64,000 nucleotides of DNA, from positions 18,771,971 through 18,835,970 of the forward strand of contig CM030360.1 of assembly GCA_017893485.1 (NCBI GenBank), in the 5' to 3' direction. The translations under genes and the position numbers were made by a program. The notes under the pieces are model-generated. The model did not search any database, was not told where the DNA came from, and saw only the letters and a program-made list of their open reading frames with translations. Of this stretch, positions 1 to 11,731 are shown one piece after another. The DNA is from Hemerocallis citrina. Its lineage: Eukaryota; Streptophyta; Magnoliopsida; Asparagales; Asphodelaceae. How positions within the stretch are numbered: position 1 is the stretch's first letter; every line of letters begins with the position of its first letter.

Positions 1-2148
1 TGTTGATAATTGTGGAGGACTAATAGTGTAGTAATGGCACTGAAAACAAGGATGAATTGGGTCGGTACAGTCGACTGTCGTGTAGATAAGTCGACTGGTT
101 CGAGACTTCTGTTACATGATTTGTTAGAAAGCTTCATGACATATATGTGAATAATTAAAATAAAGTAGAAAGGATAAACTCATATCCTTCATGATGTACA
201 TGACTAAGTAGACATGAGCATGTGGGAAAAAGAACTAGGGATAATTAATAAAACTGTGAACGACTGGTGCAGTCGACTGATGTTATGAACAGTCGACCGA
301 TGCATCGATTAAACTATGAATATGCCTGTAATTCCATGAAATGAGATATGTTTTCATTGTGATTGTTCTAGTGTAATTGAGAATAAGGTTTCATCTCTGC
401 AAGAAAGTTATGAATAAGTATAAATGCATGTTTAAAACACTTCCTTGAAGAAAAGACAATATTAGTAACTTGAAATTTAATGCTGCGATGTTACTGAATA
501 GTAAGAAGCTTTGTACTTATGAGACATGAACGTATGGATACTGAAAATTGACATCATGATGCAAGTGCATGTAAGAACTGTAAGAAAGATAATCCTGTAA
601 TTGGAAATATGAATCTGTCCAGTCGACTTAATGCGAGTAGCAAGTCGACTGAGCTGAACGTAGAAATGTGCTGTTAAAAACCCCCAGGATAGACGACTGA
701 TGGAATAACAGTCGACTGTCATATGAATGATTTTTGAACAAAGAAAAGTTGCAGGACAGCCGACTGGCCATGTGCAGCAGTCGACTCTCCCGAGTGTTTA
801 TGAAGAACTTGTATTGACTGTATCAGTCAACTGGTCTTTTTCCAAGACGACTGTACAGAGTAGATTCTGATATGTCAGAGATTTCATTTTGATTACTGCT
901 AAGAGTTGCGAACTTTATGATTGATGTTGATAAATTCTTTCTATTGCTGTATGAATTTATATGAAATGAATCATAGTTGGAATTGAGGAATTCACATGAA
1001 TTGAGTCATACTTCGAATGAAGAATTACATGAATATGAGAATTAAGAACATGATATGCTGAGGCAATGAAAATGAATTATGAGTTGGAATTGCTCAAACT
1101 GGAAGTTGTGAATTAGAAATTGAACAATAAGTCTCCCCCGGCAATGGAAATGAAATGAAAAATGAGATTTAAAGACCAAGGTTGGTCACGTATTGAAATG
1201 AATGAATAAGTCCGGTTGAGTGGAGAGGCTAACTCCAGAACTTTGATTTTTATTCATGATTCTATTAAAATAAGGACTAGTACATAGTGGAGATGTGATG
1301 AAAGTAAGAGAAAAACATTGAGTATGAGGGCTATTGGGTAGCGGCGAGAGCGTATCCCAGGAATTCCCATGATGATTCTGGGTGAGGATACTACTCCAGA
1401 GTACCGTCCCAGTGGCGACGCTCGTGGGATGTTTAAAGACTACGGGTGGTGTCATGTCTATGGTGAGAGCTGAATTATCACAGGATGTCTGCATGATGAG
1501 TCATGTCAGCGATGGGATTCCCTCCAGAGTGCCTAGACATGAGTTCGTAGGTCAGAAAACATCTAGGATACTTACCGTAGTTACAGTAGTAGATTAAATC
1601 ATGGCGAGAAATTGAACCCTATAAAAATGAAGAACGGATACGAGGCTTGCCCTCGGACCTATGTAGTATGGGATGCATAGAATCCGAACAAGTGTGCATT
1701 AGTGTCATGTAAATTAAATAATTGCATTAAGGATTAAGTGCACAATCACAACACGACATCATTAAGATTTCCCTCTTTTCTGTTATTTTGAATGTGAACA
1801 AGTTTGTGATTTGTTAAGAAATGAGAATCGTTATACTGTTTCTGGCATAGAGAGGATGGCCATGTATAATTATCGTCGGTTGAATAAACTGACGTACCCA
1901 CAGTTTTGTATGCAGGATAAATTACATGTTAAAGAGGAATGGATGCATAAAGATTTTACCATGTTGTTGTACACTTATGTAAATGTTGTAAACTTTTACT
2001 TCCGATGTGCAAATAAAAAGTGTAATGTATGATGTAAACTCTGATGTAAAGTGAAAAGTTTGATTTCCTTGTAAAATTGTACTGAAGAAAGTGAAAAGAT
2101 CCTGTAGAACATCTCGAATTCAGTGTATTTGAGATTCGGGGCGTTACA
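1..2148 (-). mobile_element. LTR-like sequence (element Y), truncated by window edge
   Basis: Read on the minus strand, the sequence starts at 2148 with TGTAACGCCCCGA, the typical tip of a plant gypsy-type LTR, and runs off the left edge of the window. No complete coding domain is visible; the open frames present are short and unrelated to known retroelement domains. The part from 60 to 850 is studded with the motif cAGTCGACtg and close variants, roughly a dozen times. A TSD or second LTR cannot be seen because the element continues outside. Calling it an LTR is inference from the terminus only; it could instead be another repeat with a similar tip. Confidence 0.45.
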
Positions 2149-2580
2149 TCACAGGTTTTCTTTTTTTTTTTCAATAGCATGATCTCTAATTTATTCATAA
2201 GTCCATAGCCATACATGGAATTATATTTCATCAAATATCATTTTCACATTAAAATTCACATCACTACATGAATATTCACATTTCATAATTTCCATAATAT
2301 TCTCCAATGAGAATAATTCACATCACATCACTACATATAATTTCTATCTTTATTATCCTTCATTTCTAATATTTTATTTCAAGTCCTTTTGCAAAGTGCA
2401 ATTTTCATAACATACAAGTATAGGACATTTATTCTCAAAACATACTCCATTTCATGTCAATAATTCCCAAATTATTTTTCATAAATCCCCCATATTTTTA
2501 GAATAATAACCATATTTTTTTTCATAATTTTTCAATCATCGAAAACACCAAAAAAAATAATTTTTCCCCAAAGTTTAATA

Positions 2581-2656
2581 CTGGCCGAGCCCAGATTCGA
2601 ACCAGCAACCACCAAGAAGCAAACTGCACGCTCTGGCCACTAGGCCGAGTGTGCCA
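2581..2656 (-). repeat. tRNA-like segment with A and B boxes (1)
   Basis: On the minus strand an A-box-like GGCCTAGTGGCCA (about 2634-2646) is followed by a B-box-like GGTTCGAATCT (about 2593-2603). The spacing is that of a tRNA gene and the total length is tRNA-sized. A full cloverleaf is not evident, so this is a tRNA-derived, SINE-head-like sequence rather than a functional tRNA gene. Confidence 0.45.
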
Positions 2657-2740
2657 ATCGATATAAAGGGGGGTTGAGAGCTTAAAATGCTCTCGGCTGT
2701 AGTATTTATGCTTTTTCAAAAAAATACAAAAAGTATGGTG

Positions 2741-2810
2741 CTAAGGGGATTCGAACCAGCGACTCAAGAGAACACAGCCGCGCGCTCTAGCCACATGGCT
2801 ACTTGCGCTC
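2741..2810 (-). repeat. tRNA-like segment with A and B boxes (2)
   Basis: A second tRNA-like segment lies 85 bases from the first, on the same strand. The A-box region is TAGCCATGTGGCTAGAGC and the B box is GGTTCGAATCC, close to the canonical Pol III sequence. Acceptor-stem pairing is not convincing. The two copies are diverged relatives rather than a recent tandem duplication. Confidence 0.45.
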
Positions 2811-4308
2811 ATGTTATCATATTTCAACCTGTAGTCTAGTTAGATCTATCCTCTCTGTTTAGTAAATATTTCGATGTTCAACAATCTCTCATTTCACTTT
2901 GCTTTTATAAAAATTACTGTAGATGTCCAGATTGACTAATATCATCATAAATTATACTCCAGTATATAGAAAATAATTTTTTCAATAATTAAAACATACT
3001 TCTCATACAATTAATTCGATTTATAAACTATCACTACCACATTTCTTCCTTTTCGACATTTCTTACAATTAACATCACTAATCTCTTTATTAGCAAACTT
3101 CATATTAATTTCCTGTTTTTAATCATTTACCAAACATACAACTCTATATTTTAATTCATTCATTTCAATACAACACAAAGATTCATTTAAACACATAAAG
3201 TAGCATTGTTAATCTACTAACTTTTGTGTCTATAATTCATGGTGTAGATAATAAAACTTTCTTTAACAATCCATGGCTATAATCAATTCACACAAAATTT
3301 AGACTTTTACTAATAAAACCACATACAATTGCACATCCACATTCCAATCAATTTATAGATCAATTTTTCCAATTAAATGTGTACTCTTATTAATATTTTT
3401 CATGCATCATTTTTCCATTCAAATCTAGCCTGCATTCCTATTTAGAAATATAGAAAATTTACCCACCTTATAGAAGAAAAGTACAATTAGCAACCTCCTA
3501 AATGAATGTCCTTGCAAACGAACGATCCTCCTCCTGATGCGTGCACACTAGCCAAACCCGAGCACTCCACAAGCCAAAACCGAGAGCTCTCCTTGATGAT
3601 AGCCGGCCTCTCCCCTTCTTGATGATGCAACACAATCTTCCCACACACTCTCAATCTTTTACTCACTTACTAACTACTAGATAATTGTATTTTGAACTAT
3701 ATATTGGAGGAAAAATTTGCACAAGAATACTAGCCAAAGGGGGGGTATTTATACTAAAAAAATAGGTGAATGGATGGCTAAGATTGAAGTAGGAGTTAGG
3801 AACAAATGGCAACGATTTAAGGAGGAGTTACACTAACTACCCATAATCAAGTAATCACCACCACCATAACTCCACTCAAAATTTTGAGTTCCCTCCAAGA
3901 TCACAACCGGCCATGCTTGGAAAGTGCACTTTGCACGTGTACGTGCAATGCACATGCAAGCATTTGCCTCCAAAAATTTGTACATTTATTTTACATAAAA
4001 ATAAACTTTAAATTGTATTCTACATGACAAGTTGTATTTAAAAATAAAATAGCTCATGGGTTTTAGTTTTTGGGCCAAAATAATAATTATAGAAATAATA
4101 AATGAATTAAATTTTTGGGCTTTAAGAAGAAAGGATTTTTGTCTAATTGAAAGAAGGTTTTATATAAAAATAATTAAAGAAAAGTATTTAAATATCTATA
4201 CTCATCATGAAGAAAATAATCATAACATTTAATATTACCAAAATATTGCACGTGCACACTACGTGCAAAATAAAATAATTTTCATTAAATGAAAATCGGG
4301 GCATTACA

Positions 4309-4791
4309 TTAGGAATAACTTAGAATTGGGTAAAAATATTAGACTATGATTGATGGACCTCTAATAATATTGTAAAATGTCATTACCTTCCTCTCTTACT
4401 ACTTACCATTTTCTATTCTAATATGAATAGACAAGAATAAAATTGGAAGTCGCTTAGAAAATTAATTAATGGACAAGACATCTATTAATTAAATAATATA
4501 AAGACACAATACATCTATCTCAGAAACCTAAAGTGACTTATATTGTGGAACAAAGAAAAGAGCTAGAATGACTTATATTTTGGAACAAAGGAAGTAACAT
4601 TCTGAAATAGAGAAAACTTCACCTGATCAATACTTTGTGTTGTCATAGCTGGGTTATCATTGTCCCTGCAATAATACACTTTTTTTTGTACTATAGTGAG
4701 CATATCAGATGAGGAGCTCGAGTTCCGCTTGCACCTATACTCCATTATGATGTGAGAGCTGATACTGGTAAAAATCGTGACAAATCAGGGT
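4309..4791. repeat. Intergenic; decayed mariner/Stowaway-like MITE end
   Basis: There is no gene here. At 4560-4597 the sequence resembles the end of plant Stowaway-type MITEs (on the minus strand, a TTCCAAAATATAAGTCATTCTAG-like tip, broken up here by substitutions), with a second diverged copy of the same tip at 4530-4560. A matching opposite terminus and a TA duplication were not identified, so element limits are uncertain. Confidence 0.3.
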
Positions 4792-5412
4792 TGTATGATT
4801 CCAGCACCGATCCTAAAGCTTCTAAATGCATATTAATCATAACCGGCCTCTTTAACAGGTCCGGACCTTCTTCAGGCTCATCGACAAGAACATGGACCAT
4901 TTTCAAGCCCATTAAAGTGACAGAGTAGGCCCACTAGGAGAGACACCCAGCCCATGAAGGTTGTGAGTCAAATCCCTTATCCCCAGACAAGAAAGTCTTA
5001 TCTCTTAAGAGGAAGAATCAACACGAGATAAAGGATTCATATTAATATAATGGACTGATATCAATCTCCTAAACTATTTCTCAAGCCTATAAATATCCTC
5101 CTCCCTCCACAGTCAGAAGGTAATCAACAATTCGTAATCTCTCTCTCAAACTCTCTTTCTTTCTCTAGTTCTGACCTAAACGTCGGAGGGTCTGTCGCCG
5201 AGGCCATCCCAGGTGTTTCAAACATTTTGCAGGTCCATCGGCCGCATCAGCAACCATCGGATTCAGATCACTGTGTTCAATCAACGATCTAGATCGCATC
5301 TCAGGAGCTCCAACTACTTTTTACGGCGACGATCAAATGTTAGATCTTTAGTAGTTTCCTTCAAATATAAACTCACCATCTGTTTGCTCCCACACCAAAA
5401 TTAGCAGCAACA
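4792..5412 (+). repeat. 5' LTR of gypsy element 1 (Tat-like)
   Basis: This LTR-like block starts TGTATG and ends at CAGCAACA just before GATTGGCATCGTCTGTGGGA, the diverged form of the TTGGCGCCGTCTGTGGG junction that follows the 5' LTR in many plant Ty3/gypsy Tat-type elements. A TATA box (TATAAATA, 5088-5095) and a CGTCGGAGGGTCTGTCGCCG leader motif support the call. The upstream limit is less sure than the downstream one. No matching 3' LTR was found in the window. Confidence 0.6.
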
Positions 5413-5471
5413 GATTGGCATCGTCTGTGGGAAACTACAAAGATCAGACATCAAAGATCAGACTTACCGCC

Positions 5472-7110
5472 ATGTCACCTAGACTAAGAGGGAGAGCAGT
5501 GGCCTCAAGCCATTTAGAAAACTATCTTTGTCAACAAGCTCCTCCCGTGGAGGACCCAATTCCTCATCAACAGCTGGATCTGCCCCAACAGCCTAATCAA
5601 GCTCCCATCAATGGAGGGGCACTAGGGGGCTCCCGACAAAGCCATTATGAACAGCACTCTCTGCACGACCGTGTCTCAGTCCATAATGCTTCAACTGATT
5701 CAATGGCCTTGCTTGGCCCCCAGGGATCAAGAGATCTCCATCAAATCTTCCGTACCAAGAAATAAGGAACCGACCTACGAATCTGTTTGGATGAGAGGCG
5801 TGCCTGAACTGAGGCCTCCCTCTCAGAACGTCAAGTAAACTGAAGAAGCAACTCTTCTCAAAGGCCAAGATCAGGTTACTCCTCTCATAGGGGGCGCACT
5901 GCAGAAAGAAGCCTGAATCATCAGAGTCGAAAGCATCTTGAGAGAAACAAAGAGAAAGAGGCCCCAGTCACTATGGACGAATTGGAGAACTTCAAGCATG
6001 ACATCCTCCAAGCTATACGAGGAACTCATGACCAGGGTCAACGCTCATGGAGCCACCACTCTACTCCCTCAAGAGAAGAAGAGTCTGGCGACTCAACTGG
6101 ATCCAAGGAGAAGGACGACCAAGTCCTTCGCCGCATCCGAGAAGTATAACACCGCCTGGAACAGATGAAGAATGATGGGAACCGCTCCAACAGGGCCTAT
6201 CGCCCCAGTCGACCTCCTTTCAGCATAATAATCCATGATGCACCCATTCCGAAGAACTTTAAAGCTCCACAATTTGAGTCATACGATGGTGAATCATGCT
6301 CAACTGACCATATTGAGCAAAACTCTCGTGGTGGTCTACAACGCAACTGATGCGCTTATGTGCCTAAAGTTCCCCACAACTCTGAAAGGATCAGCAAGGG
6401 AATGGTACTCCCGCAAAACACCAGTCATTATTCTTCTTTGACCAGCTCGATGAGCTCTTCATAGCGCACTTCGTTACTAGCCGAAAGGCTGAAAAAACAA
6501 GTGCTTCAATGTTGGAACTAAAGCAAAAGGACGGAGAACAGCTGAAATACTTTGTCAAGCGCTTCACAACCGAAGCAAGGTCTATCACTTTCCTAGACTC
6601 GTTAGTGGTGGCTGCCGCCTTCTGCCACAACGTTACTCACAAAGACCTGAAAGCCTCCATCGCGAAGAAGCCACCCAATGATTTTACAGAACTCCTAGAA
6701 ATGATTGACAAATATATCATTGTCGAGGAAACTCTTTATCCTCAAAGTAAGAATGATTAATCTTTCGGGAAAAAACAGAAGAATGCAAGCGAGGAAGAAC
6801 CTAGAAAGTTTCAGAAAGATGGCGCAGGTCAATGTCGTCCACCTCCAGCACCACGCTTCGACAAGCTCACTCCTCTCAACACAAACGTATTAGCCATCCT
6901 CATAGAAGTTGAGAGGGACGGAATAATCCGGCCTCCCCCTAAGATGTCCATATCTAAGAAGAGAATATATATATAAACAAGTGGTGTGCATTTCATAAAG
7001 AGCATGGACACATTACTGACAGCTGCCAAGACCTCAAAGAAAAATTTGAAGGCCTGATTCGCCGAGGCTATCTCTTTCATTTTGTCCAGAAAAACAACAA
7101 TGTCGAAACC
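5472..7110 (+). pseudogene. gag: gag of Ty3/gypsy element 1, broken
   Basis: This is a degenerate capsid/nucleocapsid polyprotein. Recognisable pieces in order are a PQFESYDGES segment (near 6270), the Retrotrans_gag core around 6509-6760 with residues such as VKRFTTEARS and AAAFCHNV, and a C-terminal finger-like CAFHKEHGH...C block near 6985-7080. The pieces lie in different frames with several indels and stops, so no intact Gag can be made. Family placement in the Tat/Ogre-like part of Ty3/gypsy follows from close resemblance to the gag of gypsy element 2 in this window. The ATG at 5472 is the best start after the LTR junction but is not proven. Confidence 0.7.
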
Positions 7111-7352
7111 CCTCTGACAGGGGGGCCAATAAGTGTCAGAGAGAGACCCTCCGAATCAAAAGACTCAGAACACATGGTCATTCTCCAATCCATTCACGGA
7201 GGTCCAATTGGGGAGATTCCAACTCCTCCCGCAAAGCCTTCGTCATGGAAGTCAACTCAGTGCATAATATCTCACCTGCCAAAAGCACTGGGGTCCAGAT
7301 ATCTTTCTCCGATAAGGACTTAGAAGGTGTCTGAACACCTCACTATGATGCA

Positions 7353-8008
7353 TTGGTCATAAATCATTGCATGGTAAATCATGAGGTACGCCGCATCCTG
7401 GTGGACAACGGAAGCTCCGTAAAAATCATTTTCATGAACACTTTCAATAGTCTGAAGCTCTCTCGAGACCGACTCAAGCTAGCCGGTGATACACTCCACA
7501 GATTCTTCGGTGTACCTGTTCAAATAGATAGAATCGTCACACTCGATGTGACAATAAGAAAAGCCCTGTTATTCGAACGGAAGCATTGGACTTTATGGTA
7601 GTCGACGTCAAAGCCGCATACAACGCAATATTCGATGGTCAAGGACTAATGGCCTTTCATGCAGTTGCTTCCGCCTACCACATGAAAATGAAGTTCTCAA
7701 CAACAGCAGGCATAGGCCAAGTTGTAAGGAGTCAACAGGCAGCACAAGCATGCTACACAGCTATAATGGGAGACGTGGTTCTCCCCCTCGACGCCCTAGA
7801 GCTACTGCGGAAAAGATATCACAGTAACTCGAAGATCATAAACAAGCTTGAAACCACTGCCATAAAAAAATCATGCCAAGAACTTCCAAACTTGCCAAAT
7901 CATCTCCCACCAGGTCTAAATTCATTCTCATCAAAATACAACAATAAACTTGAACCCCTCACTCGAAGTCACTCCGCTCATTCAACGGAAAGAAACAGTC
8001 CTGCCTAA
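7353..8008 (+). pseudogene. Aspartic protease region of gypsy element 1
   Basis: A retropepsin-like region with the ILVDNGSSV active-site neighbourhood near 7395 (a D-N-G variant of the D-S/T-G triad found in some plant Tat elements). It is followed by KLSRDRLKLAG and the C-terminal flap-like part (FMVVDVKAAYNAIFDGQ) in another frame from 7586. A one-frame break near 7580-7600 separates the halves. After about 7900 the sequence jumps straight to non-coding DNA. Reverse transcriptase, RNase H and integrase are absent, so the element depends on others for mobility or is a large internal deletion derivative. Confidence 0.7.
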
Positions 8009-10139
8009 ACACATTAGCAAATTTGAAGATCTCTCATTCTCTATTCAAAACAATGGGAAGCTCACTCCAAAATAGGCAAGTCCAGGCAAGGTCTACCAAG
8101 TTGTTCGCCTAACGGCTCATCAACATGAAGACCTGGGGGCAAGGAGATATCAGCAAGGACTTGAAATGTGGAACACCTCATGAACTTCAATAAGGGTGCT
8201 TAACACCCTCCTCCTCTATATATTTTCAATATTTTCTAAATAAAGGTCAGTCACTAGAGCAGCCCTTTAATTTTATTTTTCAATAAAGTCTGCTTTCACT
8301 TCTGGTCAATGCATGTAATAAATGTCAGCCACTAGAATAGCCGCTTAGTTTTATTTTCCAATAAAATTTAGTATTAATTTTTGAAGAATTATTATACAAG
8401 TCTACAAATGCATACAATACAACTCTGCATATGCATACAATGAGTTAATTACCTAGCCTACTCCTAAAAATGGCACCAAAAACTCATTAGAGATCTTTAT
8501 AAGACGAGTTTGGAGTCCATACCCGTGGCTCAGAGTTATTCTAGCAACCTGTAATGAAACACGTCCAGAGATTAACTTGCCATTCGATCTGCTCCTGCAA
8601 CTCGTTAACGCCCCGACGATAGGTTCGGAGTTCACACCCATGACTCGGAGTTACTCTAGCAACTCGCAAAAAAGCAAGTCCAAAGTTCAACTTGTTAATA
8701 CCTAAACTAATAAGTTCAGAATCCATTCACATGGCTCGGAGTTACTTTACCAACCTGCAACCAAGCACGTTTAGAGTTCAACTTGCCATTCGATCTGTTC
8801 ATGAAGCTAGTTAAAATTCCTTAAAGACAGATTATAGGTCTAAAATCGTGGATTGTAGTTACTCCAGTAAAACTTACAAGATCAATATTTGGGGTTCAAC
8901 TCGCCACTCAATGTGACTCCAACAATTCGTTGGAGGACCCATATAGCAAATTTGAAAAATAACTCTTCCTCGGAGTTACTCCTACAACTAACGAAACATC
9001 CATACAACAGGTTTGGAAAATAACTCTTCCTTAAAATTGCTCCTACAACCAGTTGGGTACAAGACAGGCAAGTTCTAACTCCGTCAAACACTATGCACCT
9101 CATACGAACCCCATCGACAGTTTGTTAGCTACAGACAACAAATTCGAGGCCTTGTTCGTTTAGCTACAAAAAACCCAGCAGATGGCTCATCAATTTCAAC
9201 AACAAGTAACACAACAAGATCAAGCATATGAAAGGAATTCTCCAAATCAAGGAACTATCGCAAATCTATGTATTCAGATCCAGAGCCACTACAAATATGT
9301 ACAAGTACAAAACTATGGGTCATACTACAAGCATCGAATTATAATGAGTCTACGTTTCATGCCTAAGAATCGCGACAAAAGTCTTGCAAACACTTTACAA
9401 CAAGTTGTCCTTAAATCGTCCTTTCGGCTAAATGATAAAGGGATGTTCTGCCTAAGAGATACAAACCTCATCACCGGCCTCCTGCCAGCTAACTGCTCTC
9501 CGTGATTGCCTCAACTCTTGATAATAAAATTCAAGATAAGTCTCCCTTAAGCGGGCAAGCTCCAAGTCATTCCTACCACCTTCACCTGAGCAAGCTCCAA
9601 CTCCGGATCGCTTGACACGCCACACACACGGACAAGTCCTAACTCCATCAAGCGCAGTGTGTTGATAAAAAGAAGCGAGCTTGACGTTCCGAAGACCTCA
9701 GCCGGTATACACGAGTACTTGTCAGCAAAGAGAAGAATGGAATAACTTCAACGCTGAACAAACACAAGGGACTTCACTTCAATATTAAGAAGATTCAGAA
9801 TACCCATAACTCATTCACTACATAAATTGAGTTCGGCGCACCATGGGCCACTAGAGTCCCTCCGGCAAATAACTCGTAGACTCCAAACAACGAGTTCCAT
9901 GCTCTGCTCTCTGCTCAAGCTCCATCAGCAACTTGTTGACCCCAAACAACAAGTTTGAAGCCTTCCTCACCGCTCGAACTCTATCAATAACTCGCTGACT
10001 CTAAACAACGAGTTCAATGCCTTGCTCTTCACCCAGGCTCCATCAACAAGTCATTAACTCCAAACAACGAGTTCAATGCCTTACTCTTTGCTCAGGCTCC
10101 ACCAACAACTCGTTGAGTCCAAACAACGAGTTTGACCCT
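8009..10139 (+). repeat. 3' non-coding tail of gypsy element 1 with tandem repeats
   Basis: No gene is supported here. There are three repeat zones. 8238-8355 has two copies of an approximately 55-base unit containing GTCAGYCACTAGARYAGCC and a TTTTATTTT...AATAAA stretch. 8450-9060 has diverged roughly 100-base units built around CTCGGAGTTACTCTAGCAAC. 9895-10133 has about four copies of a 57-60-base unit with AACAACGAGTTYRATGCC. Long 3' untranslated regions with tandem arrays are characteristic of Tat/Ogre-type gypsy elements. A 107-codon open frame at 9182-9505 has no recognisable domain and is probably fortuitous. The array ends abruptly where the reverse-oriented gypsy element 2 begins. Confidence 0.55.
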
Positions 10140-10727
10140 CTATGCCAGTATGGCCTGAATCTGGGTTCGCTTCAATGCCCCACTGGCTGACCACGAATCT
10201 GAGAAATTTCCCCGAAGTGATGCCGAAGGTGCATTTGGAGGGATTAAGTCTCATGTTGTGGGACCTTAGGACCCCGAAGGCATCCTCTAGATTGGTGATG
10301 TGGTCTTGGCCTCGGCAGCTTTTGACGAGCATGTCATTGACATAGACCTCCATGTTCTGGCCTCCTTAAACACCCAGTTGACGAGCCTTTGGTAGGTAGC
10401 ACCGAAGTTCTTCAGCCCGAAGGACATGACCCGGTAATAGTGTAAGCCCTGGTCAGTCATGAAGGCAGTTTTGGGGATGTCAGGGGTGAATATTCTGATT
10501 TGGTTGTAGCCTGAAAAGACATCCATGAAGCTCAGTATTTCATGACCAGAAGTTGCATCTATCATGGCACCGATGCTCAGAAGGGGGCATGGATCTGTGG
10601 GGTAAGCCTTGTTGAGGTCTGTGAAGTCTATGCAGATCCTCCACTTCCTGCTCGGTTTCTTCACCATCACTACATTGGTCAACCATTCGTGATAGATGAC
10701 CTCCTACTTAAAACGAGCCGAGAGTAG
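10140..10727 (-). pseudogene. Reverse transcriptase fragment of gypsy element 2
   Basis: This is the RT fingers and palm of a Ty3/gypsy Pol. The order on the minus strand is VVMVKKPSRKWRICIDFTDL (from about 10680), SFMDVFSGYNQI, and after a frame break YVNDMLVKS (near 10345), then LNPSKCTFGI and GIEANPD. The catalytic Y-x-D-D box reads Y-V-N-D, so one of the two aspartates is lost. There is a frameshift between the two halves near 10290-10350 and a stop upstream. The coding sequence ends at about 10140, inside RT. Thumb, RNase H, integrase and the 3' LTR are missing, showing truncation of this element against the tandem tail of element 1. Confidence 0.85.
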
Positions 10728-11700
10728 CTTCTTCACTTCTTCTTTGGTCGCCAGCTGCCTCTCGGAGGCAAATTTGTGGCGCTTCTGCTGGACGGGCTTT
10801 GAATCCGGGTGGACGCTCAGTCGGTGCATGATGAGGTCCTCTGAGATTCCTGGCATGTCCGAGGGCGTCCAGGCTCAAAGATCGACATTCTGGCTAATAT
10901 AGTCGGTAATGGCCAGTTTTAGGTCTGGGGCAAGGGACTGGCTCACTCGGAACCACTTGGATTTGTCCTCTTTAGTGAAGGGGATTTCTTCTAATTGGTC
11001 GATGAGTTCCTGTCGGACAGAATTTTGGCCGTGTCGAGTAGAAATACTCCACCTCCTGCCGCGGCCATGTAGCAAGACCTGGTCGATTCTTGATTGCCTC
11101 AGACCACGCCGACTCCGTGGTCGGTTGGGAATTTCATTTTCAAGTGATATGCAGATGGTACTGCTTGAAGGGAACAGAGACCAGGCCTGCCAAGGATCAC
11201 ATTATACACAGCTTTGACATTGACCACCATGGAGTCCATGGCTTCTGTTCGAATGTGGGGCACCGTTCCGGCTATGACATCGAGCGTGCTTATCCCTTCG
11301 ATCTATACAGGAGTGCCTGAAAACCTGTGCAGTGTGTATCCCGCCAATTTCAGTCTTTCCCGAGAGAGTTTGAGCGCTTCAAATGCGGCAAGGAACAAGA
11401 TGTTCACGGAGCTTCCATTGTCAACGAGGATACGGCAAACTTCGTGATTCACCATGCCAAGGCTGATCACCAGGGAATCACAATGAGGTAGTCGAACACC
11501 TTCCAGGTCATCATTGGAGAATAAGACTGCCAGGCCTTGGTCCCTAGGAGGCGGGTGATCATGGACAGAGTTAACCTCCCGTACAAAAGCCCTGCGGGAA
11601 GTATTCGACTCTCCCCCCATGGGGCCGTCGTGAACATAATGAAGGATGGCCAGCCCCCCGGCCTCAGCCGGCTCGGGTTCCGCCTCAGAAAGCTGACCGG
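10728..11700 (-). pseudogene. Protease and linker region of gypsy element 2
   Basis: Minus-strand coding remnants between gag and RT. The protease box ILVDNGSSVN (near 11410) is followed by ALKLSRERLKLAG and a TLHRFSGTPV segment. This matches the protease of element 1 closely enough to call them the same lineage. The RT-proximal linker (about 10740-11075) carries conserved pieces such as DLIMHRLSVHPDS and KPVQQKRHKFA. Several frame changes and a TAG/TGA scatter make it non-functional. Confidence 0.7.
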
Positions 11701-11731
11701 CCGCTCGGGGAGGGGGCGAAGCCCGCTTGTC

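Larger units (their letters stand above)
2149..4308 (-). mobile_element. LTR-like sequence (element X), AT-rich
   Basis: On the minus strand this begins at 4308 with TGTAATGCCCCGA, matching the tip of element Y. A TATA-like box (TATAAATA on the minus strand, 3746-3753) lies about 560 bases in, followed by a purine-rich transcribed-leader-like stretch, as expected for a U3-R arrangement. No coding domain, primer-binding site or second LTR is visible between here and the Y tip at 2148. Two tRNA-like Pol III promoter segments sit within it (2581-2656 and 2741-2810). The most likely reading is a solo LTR or an LTR plus untranslated region, abutted at 2148/2149 by element Y. The boundary at 2149 is inferred. 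Confidence 0.4.

Noticed and set aside
8453..8726. Overlapping minus-strand ORFs with similar peptides
   Set aside because: They are translations of the ~100-base tandem repeats in the gypsy element 1 tail.
9182..9505. 107-codon open frame in the gypsy element 1 tail
   Set aside because: No recognisable domain, and it lies in a non-coding repeat-rich 3' region; kept only as a note.
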